This document shows positions 47,625 to 59,547 of a stretch of DNA of 64,000 bases, piece by piece. Each line of letters starts with the position of its first letter. The first letter of the stretch is position 1. Both the position numbers and the translations under genes were made by a program. This DNA is from Talpa occidentalis (lineage: Eukaryota > Chordata > Mammalia > Eulipotyphla > Talpidae), in the NCBI RefSeq assembly GCF_014898055.3, contig NW_023601104.1:82815106-82879105 (forward strand), written 5' to 3'. The notes under the pieces are model-generated. The model was not told the origin of the DNA. It made no database searches and was given only the letters and a program-made list of their open reading frames with translations.

Positions 47625-48953
47625 CAACCACCCAAGAAACTTAAAAGACACTCAGACTCTCACCATTCTTACCTGTGTATTATGAATCACTATAAGATTA
47701 TTCTTCAACTTCAACAACTTGAATTTCAGTTCCTATCTTTATTATACTCAATTTAGGAAAATCTAGCTGCAGAAGTATGCAAAAATATTTTAGATAAATG
47801 CAATTATTTTTAAAAACCAATACTCAAAATTTTGTACATGTAACACTAAGAGAATCTTGATCAACTAAATATTTCCTCACACATACTATATAAATTATAA
47901 AGATTATAATTATGGATTTAATGTAAAATTGATTAATTTAAATAAAATAGCTATATCACTTTTATATTCATGCATTAAAATACATATCATGAAGATATCA
48001 AACACCAATAATCATTCAAATTGTGTTTTTTAATTTTATTATTAGAAATTTGAGTTTCTTATCTTCTTGGTAATGTATTTCCATTATACTTTCCTGAAAA
48101 TTTTTATACAAAAGTAAAATATATTTAATATTTTGATAGATCTGTTATGTGCATGAGTATATAGTGAAATTTATGCATTTTAAATTCCCCTAACAAAAAG
48201 ACTTGATTTTTTTAATAAATGTTTTAGATTTAATTTTAAAAATATAACACATAATTGAAAAAAACTAGTATATTAAAAATTTTGATAAAATATCTGAACA
48301 TCTAAATTTTGAATTTTTCTTTTGTTTTTCTGGAGATGTTAAATATTTTTTTTTTAATTTCGATGAATTTTACATTTCCAATGTCCCAGTACACTAATGG
48401 TACATGTACTGGCTCCAGGAATTGACCAAAATTTTTACTTATGGAACAAAGTAGATTGAAATTGACCAGCATAGAGATTTACCTAACTTTGATGGACTTT
48501 AGTATATAGCAATCCAGCTGTGCTTAAAGTACCTAACATTTCAATTAATTTTTTTTAAGGATTTTTAACTGAACATTGAAAACTATAATGGAATTGTATT
48601 ATTTATGAACGGAATAACATGTCTCCTATTATGGAGACAAATGAAAACTCCTAGAATTAGTTATCTCAGAATCAGGTTTTCACATCTTTAGAGATTCACC
48701 ACTGTTTTAGGGCAATGATAAACATGCCTTTCATTGATAAATTAGGGGAAGGAGAGACTTTTAAAAGGAAGAAAGGAAAGAATAATTTCGGCATGAATCC
48801 CACAGTTATTCACATCAATTTATACATGTTTGCCAGGGAAAGAGTAGAGTCTTTGCACAATCTCATACTCCTAGAATGTCTTCATGCATTGGCAGGCAGG
48901 CATATTCTGAACTGTGAAGTTCACTAAATTAAAACATCAAAATTGTAGACATG
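47625..48953. other. Very AT-rich unique sequence
   Basis: Nothing recognised; the frame 48715-48927 is unsupported. Confidence 0.4.
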
Positions 48954-49220
48954 GGCCTCCCTGGTGGCTCAAGGGGTTAAGTCTCAGCACTATCATGGTA
49001 TTGACAGCCTCTGTAGCAGGAGTTGGATCTCTGGCCAGGGAGATACCCACATGGCACAGAAGACCTCTCCTGTCTCACCCACTGCTCCCCTCAGCAGTGT
49101 ATTTCAGTAGATCCGCCTGTTCTGCTCCCCACTCTGTCTCTGGTGAATCCTCTCACCCTCCCATCTCTGCTCTACACCAATTCTTGTATACATAAATACA
49201 ATTAAAAATACATCTTGGAA
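48954..49220 (+). mobile_element. tRNA-derived SINE, O-like with C-like head features
   Basis: GGGCCTCCCTGGTGGCTCAA head, then TCTCAGCACTATCATGGTAT, which recalls type C, followed by a standard O body. Confidence 0.92.
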
Positions 49221-49830
49221 AAAAAACAAATTTGTGTTGATGAAGAAAAACCTTAAGTGCATATATTACCAGGAAAAGTGAAAGAAAATGAATTACGTAT
49301 TAAATTTTACTCAATGCAAGAAAATATTGCTACAATTTAAAGAAGATATCAGTAAAGCATAAGTAGCAATTGATTAAATGAAAAAATCAAGCAGCAACAG
49401 AACTAAGAAAGAAAGCTGAGATTTATCTGATTTAGGAGAAAAGTAGTAGATGAAATTATGAACAATAATATCCATGAAAAATGGAGCAACTACAAAAATT
49501 AGTAATGAGTATAATATAAATACTAATATATACTATTATAAATATGAGTGCTTTACTCAACTTTGGCTATATACATTTGTAATACTGGATGAAAATAGTT
49601 AATTTCCTAAGAAAATACAGGTTGTTATTTTTCAAACAGAGACAGCTATCAAGTCTAAATTTATCATTAACCTTAAGAGAAACTGAGACCGTCAAAATCT
49701 TTTATTTTTCTCTTACCCTTCCCCCACGATATAAAACTAAGAGGCTCAGTAAAATTTCACAAATTCTCAATGAAATAAAAGTTCACTGCTATGATATTTC
49801 ATAGCAAAAGTCTCTAAATTCTCTTCATAA
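49221..49830. other. Unique AT-rich sequence
   Basis: Nothing recognised. Confidence 0.4.
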
Positions 49831-49846
49831 AAATATTATATGAAAT

Positions 49847-50153
49847 CGGGCCTCCCAGGTGGTGCAGCGGTTGAGCGCTGGGTTGCAAAACTGCCCGCAG
49901 CCTCTGCAGCGCCAGTTCGATCCCCGGCTGCTCCCCGGCCACCAGAGGAGGGTCCCACATGGCGCGCAGAGCTCTCCTGCCGCCCGCTGCTCCCCTCAGC
50001 AGTGTACTTCGGTCCTTCTGCCTGCTCTGCTCCCCGCTCTGGCTCTGGTGAATTCTCTCACCCTCCCGCACTTCTGACGGTACCCAGTGCTTGTATAAAC
50101 AAAAACAAACAAACAAACAAATAAAAAAAATGCCTCTATTAAAAAAAAAAAAC
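49847..50153 (+). mobile_element. tRNA-derived SINE, young type Y2, with (AAAC)n tail
   Basis: Perfect 16-bp duplication AAATATTATATGAAAT (49831-49846 and 50154-50169). B box GTTCGATCCCC and Y2 block intact. The tail holds AAAC repeats, a TGCCTCTATT interruption and a final poly(A). Confidence 0.96.
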
Positions 50154-50169
50154 AAATATTATATGAAAT

Positions 50170-51248
50170 AATTAATTTGGGGATGAACTGATCTATCCAA
50201 ATAAGGTAATCCTGATTTTCTATGTACACTGAGAATTTGTTTTTTCAGTATCATGACAATTAATTCTCAAATTATCATTATAAATAGGCACTTAAAAAAA
50301 AAAAAACATAGCTATACATTTAGCTGATTTTTGTGTTAAATAATATTTTGTAAAATTTATTCTTGGAAATATTGGTCAAATTGTCAAATCTTGAGAACAA
50401 ATAAAATTGTACTATATTTCAGTAGGACAGGAAATGACCAGTTCACACTGGACAGCAGTTTATAAGCAAAAACTCCATTGCTTTGACACTGTAGGAGAGT
50501 CTGTGTATCACATTAAACCCCACTGCAGCACAGGCCAGGGGTCTATGGAACATACCTTTTTAGATAATTGGAGAAACAACTGCAGTGTGTCACATGTGCC
50601 AGTGAAGTGTTACAAGTTGCAATTGAAACTATTTCTTGGTTAAATTAAGAGAAGAGGATTTAGTTGGCTGTGTAGCTTTCTGGAAAATTTTGTGGTTAGC
50701 AGGCTAGTTTTGTTACTGGCTTGCTTAGCAACTTTGGAATTTTTTTTTTATTAGAAAGACAGGGAGTATAATATTTGAAATGTTTTTACAAATAGTAAAG
50801 TCAGCTAAAACTACTTTTCCCAACAGTGATGTGATAGGACCCTGTTCCTTTCTAATTCTTACTTTAAAAAGAATATTCTGGGTATCTCCATAGAGTAAAT
50901 GAGTATTACAGAAATAGAAGACATGTATTTTATTGCCCCTTAATTTAAAAATGATAGAGGGGAAAAAATGAATTATATCTAATACACTTTTAACATTTTT
51001 TGAAATTATATATAAATATATATAAGTATATATCAATGTAAACATTTCACATATTAACTGTATATATTTTTCCTTCTTTTTTTTTAAGTCATAGATAAAT
51101 TTTTGGTATTTGTAGTTATTTACATTGAATATGTACTTCCATACCCAGATTATTACTTAACTAAACTCTAAGATTGATAGATCAGTCATTTAGACCTTTT
51201 TTTGTATTTAAGTAGCTGGTGGGAGAACTGTAGGGCCCACAGAGATGT
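50170..51248. other. Unique sequence
   Basis: Nothing recognised. 50420-50700 is less AT-rich than its surroundings but has no coding support. Confidence 0.4.
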
Positions 51249-51265
51249 AAGAAAAAATATAATTA

Positions 51266-51545
51266 GGGCCTCCCCGGTGGCGCAGCAGTTGAGCACTGGG
51301 TTGCGAAGCTGCCCGCAGCCTCTGCAGCGCCAGTTCGATCCCCGGCTGCTCCCCGGCCACCAGAGGAGGGTCCCACATGGCCGCAGACCTCTCCTGCCGC
51401 CCGCTGCTCCTTCAGCAGTGTGCTTTGGTCCTTCTGCCTGCTCTGCTCCCCGCTCTGGCTCTGGTGGATTCGCTCACCCTCCCGTGCTTCTGACTGTACC
51501 CAGTGCTTGTATAAATAAATAATAAATCTTTAAAAAATTTAAAAA
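51266..51545 (+). mobile_element. tRNA-derived SINE, young type Y2
   Basis: Perfect 17-bp duplication AAGAAAAAATATAATTA (51249-51265 and 51546-51562). Y2 block present; small deletions in the body (ATGGCCGCAGACC, CTGCTCCTTCAGC). Confidence 0.96.
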
Positions 51546-51676
51546 AAGAAAAAATATAATTAATAAATTAAAAAAAGAAAATATTTTTACTAAATAAAAA
51601 AAATATCTCTTAAGGTAAGAAAAAATTAAATCTTTGAGGTCACTTCTGAAACTACAGTAAAAAAAGAAAAATAAAG

Positions 51677-51710
51677 AAATTACACTTGAATCCTAAATTG
51701 AGGGTGGTAT
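51677..51710. repeat. Local duplicate A, left copy
   Basis: AAATTACACTTGAATCCTAA continuing to AATTGAGGGTGGTAT; nearly the same phrase recurs in direct orientation at 52829-52861. Confidence 0.75.
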
Positions 51711-51942
51711 AGCAATTCACTAAGATGCTAATGGCACTCCCGCTCTTGCAATTGAGCAGATGAACACATAGCATTTGACAAGCAAAATACCAGCAGAGGT
51801 ACACATGATGAGCTAACAAACATCGCTTACATCCTCAAATGACTGACTCCTTAAAATTCTGAGTTCTTTTATTTGACAAAATGGAGAACAACATGAGGAA
51901 GAAATAGTCCATGCTCACCACAGTGCTAATAAAATATAAAAG

Positions 51943-51971
51943 AATCAATAGATTTGCCCCCAGCCTGAAAA
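51943..51971. repeat. Local duplicate B, left copy
   Basis: AATCAATAGATTTGCCCCCA then GCCTGAAAA; recurs at 52604-52632 with one mismatch in 29 bases, same orientation. Confidence 0.85.
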
Positions 51972-52603
51972 TATGAATCACCTTGACCACTTTCATTTTC
52001 TTCCTACTATACAACACAAATTTTTTTCTTGGTTAAAAAAAAAAAACCACTGTTACCACATCAACTATTCAAATCAATATCAACTGTATGATTGAGAATC
52101 CTCTAGCTAAAAGTATACATCAAAGATGCTAAATGCAAGGAAGAGTCATTTTCATTTATACTTTCTTAACTTCTTGACTCTATTTTAGCTTATAAATAAT
52201 AGATAAAACATAAGGATTTTCCTCACATTTACAGCACCAAGACACTTGCGAAGTGTACTGTATGATCTCATGTTAGTCTGAAAAATATTGGCCTTAAAAA
52301 AAAAAAAAAACAACATTTCTACACAACTGAGTCAGCTATTCTAAAATGAAAAACCAACAGAGTAAAATGCTATTTAAATATTTTTTCTCCAATTTAGTGA
52401 CATACAATTTCAGGGACGTTATGAGGAAATTTTTCCTGGTGAATTTATTTAAAATTATTCAATCAATAACAATAACATACTTACATTCCTAATTTATAAA
52501 TTTTTTAAAGCTATAAAAATAAATACTTCTCAGGTTTTTTTTTTTTTTATTCTTGTTGCTGGATATATAGTGTTACACAAGGTTTTATTATGTAATTCCC
52601 TCA

Positions 52604-52632
52604 AATCAATAGATTTGCCCCCAGGCTGAAAA
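52604..52632. repeat. Local duplicate B, right copy
   Basis: Matches 51943-51971 except GGCTGAAAA for GCCTGAAAA. Distance between copies is 661 bases. Confidence 0.85.
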
Positions 52633-52799
52633 AGCTAGGAAAAAGACAAAAAAAAAGTTTCATCTATTATTTGTGAATAGGAGCTGCTAAGACTATGTGT
52701 GAATGACGTGGTGGCCTAAAATAAAGAGGGGAAAAAAGATACCCAGCCAAATTGAGAAATACTTTTCCCAGAATTTCAAATATGGAGTACATTGTCAGG

Positions 52800-52992
52800 G
52801 ATATATATATGCACACACTTGAAATCCTAAATTACACTTGAGACCTAAATTGAGGGAGGTACATATATATATACACACACGTAGCAGGTAGCATGTTATG
52901 TGTATATGTATATATGCATATATATGTATGTACATACATATATGTATGCATATGTATATGTGTATTAATGTGTGTGTGTATATATATATAGT
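52800..52992. repeat. TA/TG/CA-rich satellite cluster with perfect palindrome
   Basis: Alternating TATA, CACA and TGTA runs, interrupted at 52829-52861 by local duplicate A (right copy). Positions 52920-52943 form a perfect 24-base palindrome centred on GTAC (half-site ATATATGTATGT). Confidence 0.88.
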
Positions 52993-54740
52993 GATTTTTT
53001 TTTAATGCTTCTACAGCAAAGGAAGTGGTTACACCAATGTTAAATTTTATTCAGGAATCTGACATGTACCTGTAAATAGCTTCTTATATTAATGTGTTAA
53101 ATTATTGTCTCAATTGATGTTTCTAGTAAGTCTTTCTTGACAGTGATGCATGTCACATGCAATGATTTCTGACACCCCTGGGTATCATTAGCCAACCTGG
53201 AGAAAACAGATTTTATTCTTGACCCTGATCTCTGGGTTTTCCACAATCCTGCTAGATTTTGGTGGTCTTGAAAGAGACAGAGAAAGAAATGTGGAGGAGT
53301 AAGAGTGGACAAGAGTGTGAGTCTATATTTGGGGAATAAAATTTCTTCTCAATTCTTAAACCAACTGATAGTGTGGGACAATTTATCAATTCAGGAATTA
53401 AAAAGTAAATAAAAATCATAATATTACTTCAGACTAATATTTTGTCTTTAACAATACATCAAATAACATTTTGGGGAGATTTCCCAGGTAGCATGTTTTT
53501 AGTGATAAAATAATTTCATTTAAAAATTATTCAATAAAAATAAACTCATTTAGCCTTCATGCCTTGTGTATAGAAACCTAAAATCATTTGACTGCATTTA
53601 AAGGTATATTCACAAATTGTTTTTGTGTTATAATTGTCCAATTTCTTTTGATAAAAAAGGCATTGGGGGATTTTATATAAACAATGCATAAAGTTAATCA
53701 TAGTATTTGAAATAATCTCAAAAGTCATATATTAATGCAGAAACAATTCTGAGATTAAAAAGTAGAAAATGTTCTGAATGTTTATATTTTTCTAATGAAA
53801 TTTCTCTCTTTAAATAATGACATATGGAGAGTCTGTCTTTCATAATCAACTGCATTAATCAAACATTAATTTTTGCTAATGGAGAGCTAGAGATTAGATT
53901 ATAATACTGTGGCATATGTTTGATATTTGCAAACTGAGTCCAACACAGTGTTGTCTGGAATGTCACGATTTGTTAATGGAAAAAAAAAAAAAAAAAAGTC
54001 CTTGCCATGAAAGTCTCCAGAAATCTGGTAGCTACTTAATGACTGATGCGACCTTGATGCATGTGGTGTCACTCAAATTGTTTGACAGTGTCATTTCTGC
54101 CTCAGCTTTTTTTTTCTTAAGCATATTCTTATACTATTATGAGAATATGTAATATTCAGAGTTGTAGGAATTCTAATTGTAGAAATTAGAAACTCGGATA
54201 GAACTGTTGGGTGCAAAGACAATCATCCCATATCTCTCTTAGTTCCTCTGGCCAGCAAATAAACAAACACAAGCTAACCAAAGAAGCACTGGAAAGAATG
54301 ATAAAAGGAAAAGTCAAAAAGATTTTAAGAATAACATGTATATGTCCTGTTTACATGGATGGGATCCAACATGGCTGACTCACTCATGCACTTAAGAAGC
54401 TATCTTAAATAACTAACACAGAAGATGAAGTTGGAGAGAGAAAGGGAGCATCAGTTAGGAAGGTTCTGGGGAAGGCACAGTAGACAAAGGTTTGCAAACT
54501 AAGTCCTGCCTCCTTCACTGAAAAGAAATTCAAGTTAGGTCTTCCTGTTATATATAAATATCAAATGAAACCTCCATCCAGATCCAGCAATTTTCTGTAA
54601 GCTTCTAATGTGTGTCAGAGACCAGCTATTCCCCAATTCATCCAGCCAGGCCTGTCCTGAGGTTGTCTGTCCATATTGAAAACACACCAGCTCTCTCTCA
54701 TCTCCAAAACTTCTTATTAAGTTGTCAATACTGTCCATGC
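52993..54740. other. Unique AT-rich sequence
   Basis: No recognised feature apart from an A18 run at 53980-53997. Confidence 0.4.
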
Positions 54741-56980
54741 AGGCTCACAGTTTTTTACAAATGAGAATTTCAGTACCTCAAAATTATTTACTCAAGGATG
54801 AAACAAGTTAATATATTTGTGTTTTTTTAGCATAGGTTATATTTTAACAGACATTTTGCATTTATTTTATATGATATATATGTAACTAGCTAAGTGTTTT
54901 ATTTGTTTACAACTAAATGTGTTAACAGCTTATGAAACACAGTTAATGAAATTGTGCAAAGAACAACATTGCAGTTTTTGGTTAAAGTCAAAGCCATTTA
55001 CTAGAAAGGATTCTTCAAATGTGAATATTCTAGAAATTTCTGTAAGCCATCAAATCAGAGCCACCGTCTCTGACTATTATCTTCCTTTGGAAGGTATTGG
55101 CATATACTTGAATTAAATTCAGAATGAAAAAAAAAAGCCTATTCTACATTTTATATTCAAACTACAACAATTTTAATCGAACCTTTCTCTCCAGAAACAA
55201 TAACAAAGGACATAGGCATTTTGTAAAATACGGTCCTGAACTAGTCGCAGTAAAAAATATATGTGTACTTAACTTCTACCTCCTAATAACAGAAACTACT
55301 TTCTGTTTCCAGCCTTAGAAATAAGGTGAAGAATAGTCTGCAAGCAATTCTGAGCAGGACTTTGCCAAAACAAAGTTCAAACCTTTGAACATTGGGCAGC
55401 TCTTAAAAGAACTATTCTGTGTAAAGTGTAATTGTAGTTTCTTTCTCATATTATATTCCTTTATTTTTCATCTTCTTTCCTGGAGCAGAATCTCCATTGT
55501 AAGTATAAAACTGAGGGGAAAAGAAGTTAAATAAGCCATCTGAGGACTAATTAAATTACCATTTAGATTTTTAAAATTTAGCATTGGTTTAGGAAGATTC
55601 AGTGGTGGAGGGTCATACTTTTTCAGATGCATGCTACACACCAGACCCTTCACCGGGGCACCCACAATCCTCAATTTCACTTCAATGGAATTTTAATTTG
55701 TGCTTATCTAATCACCATCTCTTACTGCCCCTGTATCCATGTTGCATGACAGTTATTGGTTGAGCATCTATTATGTCCCAGTCCATATGCTGAAATCTTT
55801 TAGTTTCTTTGTAGAAATCTCTTATGCTATCACTAAAATAAAAAATCAGATTAAAAAATGATTTGAACTTGCTTTTCTATTTACCCCAAATTTACACACT
55901 TATAAAATCATCTGGAATTATATATTATGCCAGATTAAACTGATCAAACATCTGTACTATAATTACTCACTCAGAGCCAGCTCTTTTCACTTAGTTTATT
56001 TTCTTCAAATACTGCTTACCAGTGGTGAAATGCCATCTTCATGAGTTTCTATTCTATTGTTTAGATTACATTGATACTAACAATATTTTCATAGCTTTTC
56101 TTTTCAGTATATGAATAGGATTCTATGCATTCATTCTGAATTCAAATTTTAATAAGATCTGTATTTTTATGCTTAATAAAAGATCAACTTAAAACAAATC
56201 TGTTTCTGTTTTGAATAACAAAGCCAAATTTTGTATTCCAGCTTTACAATAAAATGCAGATTTCCCATTAAATGGAGCACTCTGCATTTCAAAAAGCCAA
56301 ATAAGATGACACTTAGAAAGTCATTTGATTAATTAGGACACAGGGGAAAGTTCAACACAAGAACATATTTGGATATATTGCATTTTTATTTGATTATGAA
56401 TAGGATCCATTTTCATTTAATTTGCCAACATGCCTCTTAGTGTTTTGTTCTTAGATAAACAAGGGACTTTAAGCATGTTGAGCCAATTACTCTCATTCTG
56501 TTCCTAAGTTGGCATTAATACAGTAGCTGGGTGGAAATGGTCCCATGATTGCTGACACATTAACAATGACCAGTGATGCAAAAAGTATTGTTATATTCAT
56601 ATCTCTTTGTAGCTTAGACCAATAGGCTTGATCAGTGCCATGCCACATGGCACATTTCCCTTTTAGAACTGACTGTCAGCACTCTTACCAGCAGGAAATT
56701 CAGCTTTATACCTTCCACATCCATTGAAGACTGAGTTTTGGCACAAAGAGAACACAAATACTTGAGTGGTATTCCTCTCTCCCTGGATTCCCACCAAGGC
56801 TTAATGCTTGGGAGAGCTTGTAATGGCCACATATTGCCGTGTTGTGCTTTGGTTCAGCACTCCTCATTCTAGAGAGGTTTCATCAACAGGCCATGACCTT
56901 GTGAAACTTAATAGTCAAGACCTGGTGAGGATTCTCTCCAAGCCCTAACACTTTAAGACTAAATTTTCAGTATTGTAGTT
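54741..56980. other. Long unique AT-rich stretch
   Basis: More than 2 kb without a repeat or gene that I can recognise. It is repeat-poor compared with the rest of the window. Confidence 0.4.
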
Positions 56981-56996
56981 AAGAACTCAAGATTAA

Positions 56997-57244
56997 GGGC
57001 CTTCCGATGGCCTAGGATTTAGTCTCAGGGCTATCATCTCTATGGCCTGAAATTGATCCGAGCTAGATCAAGGAGCTAACTCACATATCGTGCAGCAGAC
57101 CTCCCCTGCTGCTCCCCTCAGCAGTGTGTTTCAGCAAATCTACCGCTCCCCACTCTATGTCTGGTGAATCCTCTCACCTCCACCATTCCCACCCCACTCC
57201 TACACCTCTGACCTATACCCGTTTTTCTATGCAAAAAAAAAAAA
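56997..57244 (+). mobile_element. tRNA-derived SINE, divergent type C
   Basis: Head GGCCTTCCGATGGCCTAGGA with the TATCATCTCTATGGCCTGAA block of type C. Duplication AAGAACTCAAG at 56981-56991 and 57245-57255. Internal deletions in the CTCCTG region. Confidence 0.92.
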
Positions 57245-57413
57245 AAGAACTCAAGCTGAAGAGTCATAAATAATCTGATTTATAAATCATAAATATTAAT
57301 AATAAAGTCAAACAATCTGAAATGATCTGTTCCATTAATAGAAGATTACAGATTATTCAAACTTCATGTAAGGCTTTTTAACTCTAGAGTGAGAATGATG
57401 TTAAACCATTTTT

Positions 57414-57683
57414 TTAAATTTTTATTTTATTATTTTATTATTTTTTTAAGATTTATTTATTTATACAAGCACTGGGTATTGTCAGAAGCATGGGAGGGTG
57501 AGAGAATTCACCAGAGCCAGAGTGGGGAACAAAACAGACAGACTGACGAAACACACTGCTCAGGGGAGGTCTGCGCGCCACATAGGACCCTCGACGGATG
57601 GCCGGGGATCAAACTGGCACTGCGGAGGCTGCAGGTAGCTTCACAGTCCAGTGCTCAACCGCTGCACCACCAGGGGAGGCCCT
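57414..57683 (-). mobile_element. tRNA-derived SINE, type Y1 with internal deletion
   Basis: Minus-strand copy with duplication GTTAAACCATTTTT (57400-57413) and GTTAACCCATTTTT (57684-57697). About 15-20 bases are missing between CACTGCTCAGGGGA and GGTCTGCGCGCC compared with other copies. Confidence 0.94.
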
Positions 57684-57697
57684 GTTAACCCATTTTT

Positions 57698-58209
57698 ATA
57701 GGGTTCTTGTGACCAGCAAATAAGACAACTCAGTTGCTAGCATTAAGCTTCATGTTCCCTTCATTCTTTCCTAGTAATAGGCTTACAATAATCAGAACCT
57801 TCTTTTTCTTGGCCTAAAGCTACCACTTGGTACCACAAATCATGGGATTCAAGCCCCTCTGCTCAAGTAACACTTTGAATCTGTGCCCATTTTCATGTGC
57901 CATCTCCCTGAATGTGTGATCCTTGCTTGGCCTCCAGTATAAGTAAGGATTCCAGTTCTGTTTCTTTTTGCCTTCACAGGTTCTATTGCTCCAACCACAT
58001 AAATCAGCATTTCAGGTTTGCTACTTAGGGGAAAAAAAACAACTATGACAATCCCTATCTCCTAACTCTTTTATAACTACCATCATGGATTAGTACTTAT
58101 ATCGTATATTTAATATCGACTTTGTGAGTCCTTAAAAAGGATGCTGTGTATCAGGACATGTACCAATTAAGTCATCAATTTCCAATTACCACTAACAGTT
58201 TTTCAATCT
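57698..58209. other. Unique sequence
   Basis: Nothing recognised. Confidence 0.4.
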
Positions 58210-58390
58210 CAATGACCTAAGTATTGTTCTAAATGTTTAATTTTATAGCTTTTCTATTCCTCATGATGACTCTATAGTGGGGACTATTATTACCCCCATT
58301 TTTCTGATGACAATGCTGAGGCACAGTAAACAGAGGGCCAGGATTTACAATTTAAAAACTCAATCCTCTGACTTGTAAGGTCCTATTCTT
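58210..58390 (-). mobile_element. MIR, antisense
   Basis: ACTATTATTACCCCCATTTT, CTGATGACAATGCTGAGGCA and CAGTAAACAGAGGGCCAGGA preserve the antisense MIR core well. Confidence 0.75.
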
Positions 58391-58489
58391 TATGTTGGAA
58401 TTTGTGTTGCTTCATTATATTTACTAATTTCTATTCATTGGAATCACAGTTCACATAAAATCCACATGATATAATTGGCTGATGTTTCT

Positions 58490-58890
58490 TTAAGTTCTTT
58501 TTTATAAGTGCTGCCCAAATAGTTTATCCTTGTGGTTTATTTGTTAAAGATATGAGTTGTTTGCCCCGAGATTCCACACAGTCTACATTTTGTTGATTCC
58601 ATTCCAGTGGTGCCGATTAATACATTCCTCTGCAAATTGCAGCTGTTTATAGACGCTTGATCACTTTCAATTTTGTTTCTTCTGGCAAGATGGTGTAGAT
58701 GGTGTGTTCTTCATCAGGGAACACAGACTATCTGATGGTGTCTCTTTCTTGTGTTAACAGTTGTTGACGATCAGTGCCTAAGTTCATGAGTTCATATCAA
58801 GTTGCAAAATGATAATGCTAATTGTATAAAGTGTAAGTTATCAGATAAAAGCTTCTATAAAGAGAAAATCCCCTTCATCTAGAATTTGCA
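58490..58890. mobile_element. Ancient LINE-1 (L1M-type) 3' UTR
   Basis: Phrases GATTCCATTCCAGTGGTGCC, GACGCTTGATCACTTTCAAT, GTTGACGATCAGTGCCTAAG, GTTGCAAAATGATAATGCTA and GCTTCTATAAAGAGAAAATC occur in the order known for an old L1M 3' UTR. A further phrase at 59205-59250 (GACCTGGAATCACCTGTTTT, GAACCCTGGCTC) may belong to the same element. Orientation not assigned. Confidence 0.7.
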
Positions 58891-59547
58891 TTACTAATTT
58901 TATAGTCAGTATCAAAAAAGGAAATGCAAACTCCTGTATCTTCACTTAAAAGTCTTAAAAATAATGACTTTGTTCTCTCATATCTCCCAGTGATAAGCAG
59001 TTGTTTTCTTTGCTCATTTTGTTTTCATTATGAAATCATGCATATTGTCATATTTTATGTTTCCCCTCCATGGAATGTATTAGTCTTAAAAATCTTCAAA
59101 TTTCCTCATCTTTGTCCAATGAGGCCTTCCTCAAATTGACTATCAAGTACTTTTATAGTATGCTTAATTTTTGCTTTGACAAAATATTGTAGTTACATTT
59201 TCTGTCCCAGACCTGGAATCACCTGTTTTTCCAGTGAACCCTGGCTCTTGTCCCCAGATCCATATAATGTCTAAATGCTTTCATATGACGCTCCCATTTT
59301 TCTCAAAATTAAAAATCTCTTCTTAAACTTGATAGATAACACCATGGCATTGAAATCAGTGGGCTGTTTCTTAATCATTCCTTGAGATTTCCTTTAAAAT
59401 ATCCTCCTCTTAGCATCTCTAGTGTTGACAATCTTGTTCTCTTTTCTTTATTGTGCTACTTTTTACTCTGTCTTTGTTATCTTCCTTCCTCTGTTTCATT
59501 AAACATAAGTGATGTATATGTGGAGGGACCGTTTCTATAACTGATTC

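Noticed and set aside
49840..50124. Open frames of 60-150 codons rich in Pro, Ala, Ser and Arg at many places (for example 29962-30263, 44720-45019, 51202-51522)
   Set aside because: They recur with near-identical sequence on both strands wherever a Y-type SINE lies; they are translations of the SINE, not genes.
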